Assembly (NCBI GenBank): GCA_028281625.1
Contig: JANQJN010000043.1
Coordinates: 1-43,609 of the forward strand
Source of the DNA: Emcibacteraceae bacterium
GTDB lineage: Bacteria; Pseudomonadota; Alphaproteobacteria; Sphingomonadales; Emcibacteraceae
Direction of reading: 5' to 3'
DNA length: 43,609 bases
Under the pieces are notes generated by a model. The model did not search any database and had not been told where the DNA came from. It saw only the letters and a program-made list of their open reading frames with translations. The first letter of the stretch is position 1, and each line of letters opens with the position of its first letter. The position numbers were made by a program, and so were the translations under genes. This document shows positions 27,737 through 36,066 of this stretch, in pieces.

Positions 27737-28429
27737 ATGAAAACAATTGGACTTTTAGGGGGAATGAGCTGGGAAAGCACTGCGCTTTACTACAGATCCT
27801 TAAATGAAGGAGTTAAAGAGAGCCTTGGCGGGCTTCATAGCGCGCAGATCGCCATGTATAGCGTTGATTTCGCGCCCATAGAAGATATGCAGCATAAGGC
27901 GGATTTTGATGGTCTGGGACAAATGATGGTTGATGGGGCCAGGCGGGTTGAGGCGGCCGGTGCGGATTTCCTGCTTATTTGTACCAACACGATGCATGAA
28001 TATGTCCCGGTGATGGAACCACACCTGAATATACCGATCCTGCATATTGCCGATGCCACTGCCGAAGTGATCAAGGAGCGCGGCATCAAGAAAGTTGGTT
28101 TGCTGGGAACAGGTTTTACCATGGAGCGCGAGTTTTATAAGGGGCGTTTAACCGATACACATGGCATTGACGTCATTATTCCAGACGAGGCAGAACGCAA
28201 GGCAGTTCATGATATTATTTATCAGGAGCTCTGCCTTGGCGATATTCGGGATACCTCAAAAGCAATTTATCTTAATATCATTGATAATCTTGCCGCCCGA
28301 GGTGCTGAGGCCGTAATTTTAGGTTGTACTGAAATTACCCTGCTTGTGGGACCCGCTGACACCGAGGTCCCACTGCTGGATACTACCGCAATCCACGCCC
28401 AGAAGGCAGTGGAGCGGGCTGTGAGCTAA
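27737..28429 (+). CDS. Aspartate/glutamate racemase family protein (YgeA/RacX-like)
   Basis: A 230-residue cytoplasmic enzyme of the cofactor-independent Asp/Glu racemase family. The opening KTIGLLGGMSWESTALYY is diagnostic. The two catalytic cysteines are C82 (LLICTNTMH) and C197 (VILGCTEITLL), which interconvert L- and D-amino acids by two-base catalysis. YgeA/RacX-type members have broad substrate range and may supply D-amino acids for wall remodelling. Its stop codon (28427-28429) abuts the stop of the convergent peroxiredoxin-like gene without a gap. Confidence 0.92.
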   Translation: MKTIGLLGGMSWESTALYYRSLNEGVKESLGGLHSAQIAMYSVDFAPIEDMQHKADFDGLGQMMVDGARRVEAAGADFLLICTNTMHEYVPVMEPHLNIPILHIADATAEVIKERGIKKVGLLGTGFTMEREFYKGRLTDTHGIDVIIPDEAERKAVHDIIYQELCLGDIRDTSKAIYLNIIDNLAARGAEAVILGCTEITLLVGPADTEVPLLDTTAIHAQKAVERAVS

Positions 28430-29011
28430 TCACTCCGCGTTATCAATCGCCGCTAAAATATCATCAATTTCAGGACGTTCGCGGTAATTGCTGCCAAACG
28501 TTCCGTCTTCTTTTTCGATATAGAGCTTGGATTGGATAGTGCCATCAGGATCAATAATGAAAACCAGCGGGTGAGGGTAACCGTAAAGCGGGTTACGCTC
28601 TGAAATGCTGTCGGCATTAAGCACTCCAAACGCGTTAATCACAACATTTTCATGATCCGACAGGATCGGCATGGTGAAATTGTTCTTTCCGTAGAAGTCA
28701 GCTTGAATCTCCGCGCTGTCGTAGCTCACGAAAATGGGGTTAATGCCGCGATCACGGAATTCCTGTGCGCGCTCGTTAACTGCGATGGCTTGCCGTTGGC
28801 AGTAGGGACACCAGTCAAAAGAACGCACGAAAAAGAGTGCAAGGCCCTTATCGCCCTTAAGGTCATCAAAATTTTCTACTTTGCCTGCTGTTGTCATGAG
28901 CGAGAGATCATGCGGGATTTTAGTGCCTTCTGCCGGGCCAAGCTCCTGTGCCTGCGCGGACAGTGAAAGAAGGATTACTGTAAAGAACACTGCAATTAGT
29001 TTACGAAACAT
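28430..29011 (-). CDS. Exported peroxiredoxin-like (AhpC/TSA, redoxin) protein
   Basis: A 193-residue protein with a signal peptide (FRKLIAVFFTVILLSLSAQA). The thioredoxin-fold core carries C68-P-Y-C71 in RSFDWCPYCQRQ, followed by VSYDSAEIQADF and HPLVFIIDPDG. The C-x-x-C arrangement is more like a thiol-disulfide oxidoreductase than a classical one-Cys peroxiredoxin. It should work in the periplasm, in thiol reduction or peroxide defence. The neighbouring dienelactone hydrolase upstream on the same strand is 129 bases away, so cotranscription is possible. Confidence 0.85.
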   Translation of the reverse strand: MFRKLIAVFFTVILLSLSAQAQELGPAEGTKIPHDLSLMTTAGKVENFDDLKGDKGLALFFVRSFDWCPYCQRQAIAVNERAQEFRDRGINPIFVSYDSAEIQADFYGKNNFTMPILSDHENVVINAFGVLNADSISERNPLYGYPHPLVFIIDPDGTIQSKLYIEKEDGTFGSNYRERPEIDDILAAIDNAE

Positions 29012-29140
29012 AGTTTGCCTTTCGGTTTTATGGTTTTAACAAAACGTAGCTGGCGAAACTTAAGTTCGCCAGTCACATTACCCGCGCGTTGATCACATTT
29101 TTGTGAATTGGCACCGCGAATACCGCGGTGCGAAATTAGA

Positions 29141-30037
29141 TCAGCTTAAATGCTCGTTAAAGAAGGCAATCGTACGATCCCAGGAGATTTTCGCCTGTTC
29201 TTTGTCGAAACGGCCTGTGCTGTCATTATGGAAGCCGTGACGTGTGCCAGGATAAATATGAATAGTGTGAGGCACATTGTTGGCTTTCAGCACTTCTTCA
29301 TAGGGGCCCCAGGCGGTGTTTACACGCTCATCAATTTCAGCAAGCTGGCCGAGGATCGGGCATCTTACATTGCCGACAAGTTCTGTTGATGCCGGTGTGC
29401 CGTAATAAGGGGCGGCAGCATTAATCACGTCAGGAATGGCGGCAGCCAGATAGTTGCTGATATAACCGCCGAAGCAGAAACCAACCACTCCGGTTTTACC
29501 ACTGGATAGCGCGTGCGCATTTAGGAAGCGAGCCGCAGCAACGAAATCCTGTTCGATTTTTGCGCGTTCAAGCTCACGCTGAAGCGCGCGACCTTCGTCG
29601 TCATTTCCAGGATAACCACCTACCGGATGCAGGGCATCGGGGGCGAGCGCCACAAAGCCAGCTTTTGCGCAGCGGCGAGCTACATCTTTCACATATGGAT
29701 TAAGGCCACGATTTTCATGAACCACCAGCACGGTTGGAGCGGTATCACCTTCGGCAAGACTAGTTGGCTGTACCATATAGCCGCGCCCTTCACCATGACC
29801 ATCGGGGGATGGGAAGGTGACATAGGTTGCTTTAATGTCTTCATCGTTAAAATTGACCTGCTGCGCTTTGGCATAGTCAGGGATAAAAGCGCTGGTGAGC
29901 ATCGCCATGGTCAGGCCGCCAACGGCAACTTTTTGCAGGCGCTCCATAAATTCACGGCGGTCCATCATGCCGTGAGCATAACTGTCGTACCAATCAAATA
30001 CTTCTTCTGGAATTTCTATTTTGGTCTGGATGTTCAT
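29141..30037 (-). CDS. Tat-exported dienelactone hydrolase family protein (YghX-like)
   Basis: A 298-residue alpha/beta hydrolase. The triad is visible: C188 (GFCFGG), D236 (LAEIDERV) and H267 (TRHGFHND), with the supporting E108 (VVHENRG). Residues 26-58 form a twin-arginine signal, DRREFMERLQ followed by a hydrophobic stretch ending in AKAQ, preceded by an unusual 25-residue N-terminal extension (as in YghX relatives), so export to the periplasm as a folded enzyme is likely. Family members hydrolyse lactones and esters; the substrate is unknown. A degenerate paralogue is encoded 3 kb away on the other strand. Confidence 0.88.
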   Translation of the reverse strand: MNIQTKIEIPEEVFDWYDSYAHGMMDRREFMERLQKVAVGGLTMAMLTSAFIPDYAKAQQVNFNDEDIKATYVTFPSPDGHGEGRGYMVQPTSLAEGDTAPTVLVVHENRGLNPYVKDVARRCAKAGFVALAPDALHPVGGYPGNDDEGRALQRELERAKIEQDFVAAARFLNAHALSSGKTGVVGFCFGGYISNYLAAAIPDVINAAAPYYGTPASTELVGNVRCPILGQLAEIDERVNTAWGPYEEVLKANNVPHTIHIYPGTRHGFHNDSTGRFDKEQAKISWDRTIAFFNEHLS

Positions 30038-30342
30038 TCTTTACCCTTTCATCTGTGAGCCATAATTTTTATTCTAATTTCCACTGATTTGAAGAGTAAC
30101 GGAAGAAGCATGAATTGCAAAGTCAAGAATTTGTGATGGGCAACAAACTAGCTGACGAAAGCAACTGCCAGTCGTTTAAATCACAAGTGGAATATAATAT
30201 TTTCTCATTATCAGGGCGCCGATTTTGCTGTTGAATATTTTCTGTGAATTGGCAGCCGGTAGCTAACCTACTAACAAATAGTGCTGTTTTTTGTCGCTAA
30301 TAATTTGCTACTGGGTTAGCGCCACTAAGTCGCCATTATTTG

Positions 30343-30382
30343 CCTAAATTGTGACTTAATATCTCCCTAAATGTGACTTAAT
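30343..30382 (+). repeat. Two-copy direct repeat (core GTGACTTAAT) upstream of the glycosyltransferase
   Basis: CCTAAATTGTGACTTAAT at 30343-30360 recurs as CCTAAATGTGACTTAAT at 30366-30382, one base shorter. The GTGACTTAAT cores are 22 bases apart, about two helical turns, the layout expected for a tandem activator- or repressor-binding site. Confidence 0.5.
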
Positions 30383-30423
30383 TTTTATCTAAACGGGGTT
30401 AATTAAGACTTGGTCATGGTTAA

Positions 30424-30462
30424 TTTTTGGTAAACCGGAATTGTTTTTCCGGAAACCAAAAA
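30424..30462 (+). promoter_or_regulatory. Compound hairpin in the glycosyltransferase leader
   Basis: TTTTTGGT (30424-30431) pairs with ACCAAAAA (30455-30462), and inside it CCGGAA (30435-30440) pairs with TTCCGG (30447-30452) around a six-base loop, with a 3x2 A-rich internal loop between the stems. It ends 43 bases before the ATG. A leader regulator, a protein site or a terminator read on the minus strand are all possible. Confidence 0.4.
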
Positions 30463-30505
30463 ATGAATTGAGAAATGTATTAATTACGAACGTTGGAAAA
30501 TCTGT

Positions 30506-31963
30506 ATGTCTATAATTGAAATACAGGGGGGGAACAAATCAATAGAGAATAAACAAGCGAATTTTTTGCCGCGCGGCGCAGCCGATCGATACTACTACCC
30601 GTTATTGTTAGTTCTGACTTTTACTGTTGCTATTTTGGTGTATCGTCAGGTAATCGCACCTCGGTTGCCTTCTCGCAGTTCGGTGTTGGAACTATGGCTT
30701 TGGTACGATGTTTTTGGGTTGATTTTGCTTGGTTTTGGTCTTTTTTTACTGCTTTGGCAAGTGAGTTTCGCACTGCGTTATAAGTCTTTTGAGACGCTTC
30801 CATTTTCGCAATTACCTTCATTAACCGTTGTTATTCCAGCATTTAATGAAGGATCGCAGATCCTTGATACAGTGCGCAGTATAATGGCAAGTGATTACCC
30901 AAGTGAGCGCTTGCAGGTAATCTGTATAGATGATGGATCAAAAGATGACACTTGGAAGTGGATTAAAGCTGCGCATAGCGAGTTTGAACGCGGTGTTACA
31001 ATTATCAAGCAGCCTTATAATCAAGGCAAACGTGCAGCATTAATGGCTGGTTTTTCCAAAGCAACGGGCGACGTCATTGTCACTATCGATTCTGATTCCG
31101 AGGTGTTACCCGATACGCTGGCAAATATGGTGAGTCCCTTTATGCTTGATGATCGTGTAGGTTCCGTTGCAGGACATGTCCGAGTACTGAATCTTAAAGC
31201 TGGCGTAATCCCAAAATTCCTCGAGGTGTCATTTACAAGTGCATTTGATTTTATTCGTGCAGGACAAAGTGTTTATGGCGGTGTATTCTGCACGCCTGGC
31301 GCGCTTTCGGCGTACCGGGCGACGGTATTAAGACCATTGCTCAATGAATGGTCCGAGCAAACCTTTATGGGCAAAGCTGCGACCATCGGCGAAGACCGTG
31401 CGCTGACAAATTTGGTATTGGCATCAGGACATCGGGTTGTTTATCAGCGAAATGCCGTTGTGCTTACCAAAGCACCAACCACTTTCAATTCTTTGCGGCT
31501 CATGTTGACGCGCTGGGCAAGAAGCAATGTGCGCGAAAGTCTGGTAATGTTTAACTATGTGTTCAAAGATTTCAGAAAAGGTGGCGAAGGTGCCAACTGG
31601 GTGCGTTTATTCACTGTCACTCAGACGATCCGCATAACGGTCTTTGAAGCATTGAAATGTGCGTTGTTGGTTGCCTTAATAATGTATCCAATTAATGCTT
31701 TACTTGCCGTGATGTTCGCATGTGTTATCGCGGCAATCATTCCAAGTGTTGTATATTTTCTGCGGCATAGAACGAGTTTTGGTTTCATCTGGGCACTACC
31801 ATACACTTTCTATTGGATGTTTTGTCTCTCCTGGATTTCGTTTTGGGGAATAGTGACGGCGACCAATTCTGGTTGGCTTACACGCACTGTTGCCGAGGAA
31901 AGACCCACAAGAGCGCCAATGTTAACAGGTTTAACAACGAGCATTCTGCAAAAGGCAAAATAA
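30506..31963 (+). CDS. Processive family 2 glycosyltransferase (NodC/hyaluronan-synthase-like)
   Basis: A 485-residue inner-membrane enzyme. Two N-terminal helices (~31-50, ~66-86) precede a GT-A domain with IDDGS (141-145), DSDSE (195-199, metal-binding DxD), GEDRALT (295-301, catalytic acidic) and LTRWARSNVRE (335-345), the R/Q-x-x-RW element of processive synthases. Three or four C-terminal helices (~372-450) form the export channel. This matches chitin-oligosaccharide and hyaluronan-type synthases that polymerise and extrude a polysaccharide. No export, modification or sugar-nucleotide genes lie next to it, so the polymer is unknown. A strong terminator follows, so it is a single-gene unit with a long leader. 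Confidence 0.87.
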   Translation: MSIIEIQGGNKSIENKQANFLPRGAADRYYYPLLLVLTFTVAILVYRQVIAPRLPSRSSVLELWLWYDVFGLILLGFGLFLLLWQVSFALRYKSFETLPFSQLPSLTVVIPAFNEGSQILDTVRSIMASDYPSERLQVICIDDGSKDDTWKWIKAAHSEFERGVTIIKQPYNQGKRAALMAGFSKATGDVIVTIDSDSEVLPDTLANMVSPFMLDDRVGSVAGHVRVLNLKAGVIPKFLEVSFTSAFDFIRAGQSVYGGVFCTPGALSAYRATVLRPLLNEWSEQTFMGKAATIGEDRALTNLVLASGHRVVYQRNAVVLTKAPTTFNSLRLMLTRWARSNVRESLVMFNYVFKDFRKGGEGANWVRLFTVTQTIRITVFEALKCALLVALIMYPINALLAVMFACVIAAIIPSVVYFLRHRTSFGFIWALPYTFYWMFCLSWISFWGIVTATNSGWLTRTVAEERPTRAPMLTGLTTSILQKAK

Positions 31964-31983
31964 GTTCTTCTTTTTGTTCTATT

Positions 31984-32017
31984 AAAGCACCAACATCTTA
32001 AAGTGTTGGTGCTTTTT
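31984..32017 (+). terminator. Rho-independent terminator after the glycosyltransferase gene
   Basis: AAAGCACCAACA (31984-31995) and TGTTGGTGCTTT (32004-32015) form a perfect 12-pair stem around an eight-base loop, and the T-run reaches 32017. It ends the transcript about 20 bases after the stop codon and insulates the MFS gene downstream. Confidence 0.9.
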
Positions 32018-32090
32018 GCGATGTTTGAATTTCTGCTACAGTCCAGCGGAGAATTCGCTATTGTAAAGTCGCCAGATTTATATTATAAAC

Positions 32091-32104
32091 TGAACAAATG
32101 TTCA
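32091..32104 (+). promoter_or_regulatory. TetR-family-type operator palindrome upstream of the MFS gene
   Basis: TGAACA-AA-TGTTCA is a perfect 6+6 inverted repeat located 52 bases before the MFS start. A near-identical copy with one changed base lies upstream of the cysteine hydrolase gene next to the tetR-like gene, and flanking bases (AACTGAAC and GTTCAAATT) also match, so both are probably bound by that regulator. Confidence 0.65.
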
Positions 32105-32155
32105 AATTTATGTTGAATTGAATGTTTAATAGTAATAAAGCACTAAAGGGTAGGG

Positions 32156-33313
32156 ATGATTAAGGACTCCTCAACAAAAGAATATGTCGCGGTTGCGGTG
32201 TTTTTAACGATTAATAATCTGGTCTATAACACGCTGCCGATTATTCTTGGTGGACTTGCTTCCCAACGCGGCTTTGATGAAGCACAGATTGGGTTATTGG
32301 GTTCCGCATTCCTCGCCGGGCAGATGATTACCAACATTACCGGTCCGCTTTGGGTGTCTCGGGTAAACTGGAAAAAGGCACTCACGGCGGCAATGGGTAT
32401 ATTTGCTGTCTCCATGGCCTTAAGCGCCCATGTTGAGTATTCTATGATCGCGCTACTTTATGTGATTGGCGGTAGTACCACCGGTGTTTCGCTTGCTTGT
32501 ATGTTTTGTATGATCAGTAATATGAAAAATCCGGTACGGGCCTATTCAATCGCCCTTATTTCCCAATGCGTGATAGCGGGAGTTCTGGTCATTGTGTTTC
32601 AGTCATTTGCGCTACCCATGTACGGCCTTGAAGGCTTAAGTTACCTGATCACCGGAATTATTATCTTTGCTGTTTTGTTTGTTGCTTGGGTGCCGCAGGG
32701 TCTTTCTGCTCAACTGGGGAAATCGGCCACAGATCGGGTCGGACAAATAGCTGAACTGTTTTCACAGTTTGCGCCTTGGGCTTTTGTGGGGCTGCTGGGT
32801 GTGACCCTTTATTATACCGGACAGACAGGTGTCTGGGCCTTCGTGGAACGGATCGGAAACTCGCGATCATTTGATCCCGATTTTATCGGCATCGTGGCGT
32901 CGGGATCTTTGATCCTGTCCGGATTAGGCGCCTGGGCGGCGGATCTAACCGGTGATAAGCTTGGCAGCTTCAAACCATTGATCATTGGTATCGCGGTGTT
33001 TATTTTTGCGATGATCCTGCTTGCGGCGACGGAACATCCGTATCTTTATTTCCTCGCGATCACCATATATTCCTGCGCGTGGAACTATATGACCCCGTTT
33101 CAATTGCTAGTTGTCAAGCAGGCGGACCCCAGTGGCACGTATGCGTCCATGATCCCGGCGTTTCAAGCAATCGGCTCATCAGCGGGCCCCGCGATGATTG
33201 GACTGTTGATTGTCGGGGGTGGAGGATATCTGGCGGCTTATCTTGTCGCCATCGCTACAGCACTAATATGTCTACTGTTGTTCTGGGCCGCGCACAGGAA
33301 TGCGTTGAGGTGA
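32156..33313 (+). CDS. MFS transporter
   Basis: A 385-residue protein with about twelve hydrophobic helices and major-facilitator layout: the N-terminal KEYVAVAVFLTINNLVYNTL, the helix 2-3 region with RVNWKKALTA, and the glycine-rich IQAIGSSAGPAMIGLLIVGG-like segment near the end. AAAGGGTAGGG precedes the ATG. The substrate cannot be read from sequence. A TetR-type palindrome 52 bases upstream is shared with the DDAH operon, so uptake or export of the guanidino compound handled by that operon is the best inference. Confidence 0.85.
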   Translation: MIKDSSTKEYVAVAVFLTINNLVYNTLPIILGGLASQRGFDEAQIGLLGSAFLAGQMITNITGPLWVSRVNWKKALTAAMGIFAVSMALSAHVEYSMIALLYVIGGSTTGVSLACMFCMISNMKNPVRAYSIALISQCVIAGVLVIVFQSFALPMYGLEGLSYLITGIIIFAVLFVAWVPQGLSAQLGKSATDRVGQIAELFSQFAPWAFVGLLGVTLYYTGQTGVWAFVERIGNSRSFDPDFIGIVASGSLILSGLGAWAADLTGDKLGSFKPLIIGIAVFIFAMILLAATEHPYLYFLAITIYSCAWNYMTPFQLLVVKQADPSGTYASMIPAFQAIGSSAGPAMIGLLIVGGGGYLAAYLVAIATALICLLLFWAAHRNALR

Positions 33314-33405
33314 TTAACCTACGACCTGTGTTTATTCCTAAGCAGTTATTCTTTATTAGTATAAGATATAATGTTAGTTTGGCACACTTTATTGGAGGGA
33401 TTTAT

Positions 33406-33726
33406 ATGAAGACAAGAGATGGATCAACAAGTTACATTTGGCAATATGACGTCAAACCGGAATGTATCGATGAGTTTCGCGAGGCCTATGGACCAAAGGG
33501 TGTTTGGTATGATTATTATGCGCAAAGTGAGCACTATCTTGGAACGGATCTTTATGAGGATGATAAAGTGCAAGGGCGTTTTATTACGATAGATTATTTT
33601 TCGAATGGAAGTGCCAGAGAAGATCTGATTAGTAATAAATCAACCGAATTTCAGAAAATTGATGACCAATGGGAGCACGCAACGCAAGAAGAATTTTTTA
33701 TTGGCCAGTTTGAGGTGAGGATTTAA
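33406..33726 (+). CDS. Small dimeric alpha/beta-barrel (ABM-like) protein
   Basis: A 106-residue protein. TSYIWQYDVKPECIDEFREAYG followed by a long linker and GRFITIDYF looks like the antibiotic-biosynthesis-monooxygenase/ferredoxin-like half barrel, where the first strand-helix starts with a W/I-x-x-Y-x-V-x-P pattern. GGAGGG (33394-33399) with the ATG at 33406 fixes the start; frames open further upstream overlap the MFS gene in another frame and are not real. It might be a small monooxygenase, a chaperone-like stabiliser or a ligand-binding protein. It sits 92 bases after the MFS gene and may share its transcript. Confidence 0.65.
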   Translation: MKTRDGSTSYIWQYDVKPECIDEFREAYGPKGVWYDYYAQSEHYLGTDLYEDDKVQGRFITIDYFSNGSAREDLISNKSTEFQKIDDQWEHATQEEFFIGQFEVRI

Positions 33727-33842
33727 TTGCGACACAGATATAAATTGCTTAAAGGCGAGCCTATTTTTTAGTGAAATTGTAAATCTATAAATTTGTTTCT
33801 GGTGAAACAGACTAAGAAACCGCATTAGGCCTTCAACTGCCC

Positions 33843-34442
33843 TCACTTCTTCAGCGATGCAATCCAAAGCTCACACAGCTTCTGCGCTTCTTTGGCCGTA
33901 AATGTGCCGGAGCCAAGCCCGAATTCAAGCCAGAGACCGTCTTGCATGGCGGTAAGGCCAATGGCGGCAAGGCGAGGGGTGGTTTTAAGGGGGGTGCTTT
34001 TTTCAAGCTCCACGAAAATATCTTCAAGAAAACCCTCAAAGGCCCGGTTGGCTAGGTCATGGGCTTCCTTGACCGGTGGTGAGCTTTCAATCATGCCCCA
34101 GAAAACAATCCAGGCGCGTAAGGTCCGTTGATTCATAGAGATATTGTCAAAAGCGGTTTCTAGAAATTTGGAAAGCTTTTCTTCCGGTGTCCCGTTAACA
34201 TCATTGGCCGCTGTAATCGCCCGCTCAAGTAGGGAGAGGGCGAGATCCTTGTAACTGTCCGCAATCAGGTCCTGCAAAGTTTCATAGTGATAGTTGATCA
34301 GTCCCACGGAAACTCCGGCTTCAGCGCAGATTTTTCGTACAGAGCATCCTTCAGCACCATGCTTCATCAGGCACTCTGTGGTGGCCTTAATCAGCTTTTC
34401 CTTAGCTTTGCCGTATGAAGGTTTGTTAATTTCTGCAGTCAT
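33843..34442 (-). CDS. TetR-family transcriptional regulator (BetI-like)
   Basis: A 199-residue repressor. The N-terminal helix-turn-helix (~34-53, CSVRKICAEAGVSVGLINYHY) is of BetI type, and the C-terminal domain has FDNISMNQRTLRAWIVFWG and the conserved LTAMQDGLWLEFGLG. It is divergent from the cysteine hydrolase/DDAH operon. The intergenic region has the palindrome TGAACGAATGTTCA (34529-34542), and the MFS gene has the same palindrome, so it probably represses both and releases DNA on binding a substrate of the pathway. The ligand is not known. Confidence 0.9.
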   Translation of the reverse strand: MTAEINKPSYGKAKEKLIKATTECLMKHGAEGCSVRKICAEAGVSVGLINYHYETLQDLIADSYKDLALSLLERAITAANDVNGTPEEKLSKFLETAFDNISMNQRTLRAWIVFWGMIESSPPVKEAHDLANRAFEGFLEDIFVELEKSTPLKTTPRLAAIGLTAMQDGLWLEFGLGSGTFTAKEAQKLCELWIASLKK

Positions 34443-34528
34443 TTCATCATCATAGAGAATTATTTTTAGAAAGTACGCATTTTTTTGTCGATTTTTATTG
34501 GCATGTTTAAATTTATCATATATAAAAC

Positions 34529-34542
34529 TGAACGAATGTTCA
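34529..34542 (+). promoter_or_regulatory. TetR-family-type operator palindrome upstream of the cysteine hydrolase/DDAH operon
   Basis: TGAAC-GAAT-GTTCA is an inverted repeat 25 bases before the start of the hydrolase gene and 87 before the divergent tetR-like start. It differs at one base from the palindrome at 32091-32104. Its position near the start fits direct repression of the operon and perhaps autoregulation. Confidence 0.65.
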
Positions 34543-34566
34543 AATTATAATTTTGAAGGTGAAAAA

Positions 34567-35187
34567 ATGATTGAAAGATTTGGGAAAAATGCTGCACTGT
34601 TGCTGATTGATGTTCAGGAAGGTGTAGACGTTTTTGATTATTGGGGTGGTCCAACCGGGCGTCGCAATAACCCTGATGCGGAAGATAACATGCGAAAGCT
34701 TCTTGCAAATTGGCGTAAGGCTGGCAGAACTGTGGCCTATACACTGCATGACAGTCGTGAAGAAAATTCACCGCTGAAGCTTCATATTGAAACCGGAAAC
34801 CTGAAGGAGGGCTTTGCTCCAGCCGAAGGCGATATTGTTGTGACCAAGGATGTGAACAGCGGCTTTGTGGGTACAGATCTTGAAATTCAGCTCCGCCGCG
34901 CCGGTATTGACCGGCTCATCGTTGTGGGATTTTTTACTAATTTCTGTGTGGAAACAACTGTGCGTATGGCAGGCAATATGTGTTTTGATACGTATCTTGT
35001 CCATGACTGCTGCGCGACAACAAACCGTATTGGCCCGGATGGTACCGATTATGATCCGGATCTGGTGCATAACTTGTCGGTTGCCAATATGCACGGAGAG
35101 TTTTGTACCGCGATCACTACCGAAGATGCGCTCAAGCTGATTGATGGTGATGCGAACCATCTGGATCGGGTTCAAGGTAATGAGTAA
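34567..35187 (+). CDS. Isochorismatase-family cysteine hydrolase
   Basis: A 206-residue cytoplasmic enzyme with the family triad D15 (LLLIDVQEG), K94 (VVTKDVNSGF) and C127 (FTNFCVETTVRMA). Such enzymes hydrolyse amides and ureido groups (ureidoacrylate, N-carbamoylsarcosine) as well as isochorismate. Beside two guanidino-hydrolases, an amide or carbamoyl substrate is more likely than isochorismate. The ATG at 34567 is chosen over an upstream in-frame start because GAAGGTG lies properly spaced and the operator is then in the non-coding leader. The next gene overlaps it by eight bases, so the two are coupled. Confidence 0.88.
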   Translation: MIERFGKNAALLLIDVQEGVDVFDYWGGPTGRRNNPDAEDNMRKLLANWRKAGRTVAYTLHDSREENSPLKLHIETGNLKEGFAPAEGDIVVTKDVNSGFVGTDLEIQLRRAGIDRLIVVGFFTNFCVETTVRMAGNMCFDTYLVHDCCATTNRIGPDGTDYDPDLVHNLSVANMHGEFCTAITTEDALKLIDGDANHLDRVQGNE

Positions 35188-36064
35188 GAACGCCGTTCCA
35201 TATGGTGTATCCAGTATGGTGGCGCCACTAAGGTCTGTAGCGGTACGTCGCCCGGGGCGGGAAATGCTCCATGCTGATATCAACAAATGGCATTACGCCA
35301 AGGAACTGTCGCCGACAAAACTTATGACGCAGTTTGAAGGCTTTGTGGATGTGCTTGGAAAATCCGGGGCGGAGATTCTTTGCTTTAACGATGAGGATGA
35401 TGGCCTTGCGGATTCCGTGTTTACCTATGATGCGTCGCTGATGACACCAAAGGGAGCAATCTTGATGAATCCGGGTAAGGTACTTCGTAAAGACGAAGTG
35501 ACGCTGCATAAGGGCTTTTACGCGGAGCATGGCATTGATGTGATTGGCGCGATTGAGGCTCCGGGAAGCATGGAAGCAGGAGATACACTGTGGCTTAATG
35601 ATGAAACATTGGCAGTGGGCCGCGGATTTCGAACCAATCAAGCAGGCATCGATCAACTTCGTGCGCTTCTTAGCGATCAGAGCATCAACGTGGTTCAATT
35701 TGATCTTCCGGTTTATCATGGAAGCGCGGCGTGCCTGCATCTTATGTCAGTGGTAAGCCTTCTTTCAGAAAATATGGCGCTGATCCATGCACCACTGGTG
35801 CCGGTCGCTCTTTATCAGCTAATGCAGGGCATGGATTTTACCCTGTTGGAAGCACCAGAGGAGGAATTTGAAGAAAGTGGTAGCTTAAATTTAAATGTGC
35901 TGGCTACAGCGCCTATGAAAGTGATCACCGTTGATGGTTTTCAAGGAACGCTGAAATTAATGCGTGACGCAGGATGCGAAGTATCCGTCTATCCGGGGGA
36001 CGAACTTTCAATTCCGTGCGAGGGAGGACCCACATGCATGACAAGACCAATATTAAGGAGATAA
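35180..36064 (+). CDS. Amidinotransferase/DDAH-family guanidino hydrolase
   Basis: A 294-residue pentein-fold protein. It aligns with the gene just downstream: FTYDASLMTPKGAILMNPG (D84), EAGDTLWL (E132), ACLHLMS (H187) and a C-terminal GGPTCMTRPILRR (C286), so the catalytic Cys, His and acidic residues are present. The GGPTC-type end is closer to amidinotransferase/deiminase relatives than to classical DDAH, and it has a longer C-terminal insert (~205-250) than its neighbour, so a different guanidino substrate is likely. ATG 35180 overlaps the end of the preceding gene by eight bases. Confidence 0.85.
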   Translation: MSKNAVPYGVSSMVAPLRSVAVRRPGREMLHADINKWHYAKELSPTKLMTQFEGFVDVLGKSGAEILCFNDEDDGLADSVFTYDASLMTPKGAILMNPGKVLRKDEVTLHKGFYAEHGIDVIGAIEAPGSMEAGDTLWLNDETLAVGRGFRTNQAGIDQLRALLSDQSINVVQFDLPVYHGSAACLHLMSVVSLLSENMALIHAPLVPVALYQLMQGMDFTLLEAPEEEFEESGSLNLNVLATAPMKVITVDGFQGTLKLMRDAGCEVSVYPGDELSIPCEGGPTCMTRPILRR

Positions 36065-36066
36065 CT

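Larger units (their letters stand above)
30038..30505. other. 468-base intergenic region with regulatory-looking structure
   Basis: No credible coding frame is seen. The left part drives the leftward dienelactone hydrolase gene; the right part is a long leader for the rightward glycosyltransferase gene. It holds a 22-base-period direct repeat (30343-30382) and a compound inverted repeat (30424-30462), listed separately. No clear sigma-70 promoter was found by eye. Confidence 0.6.
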
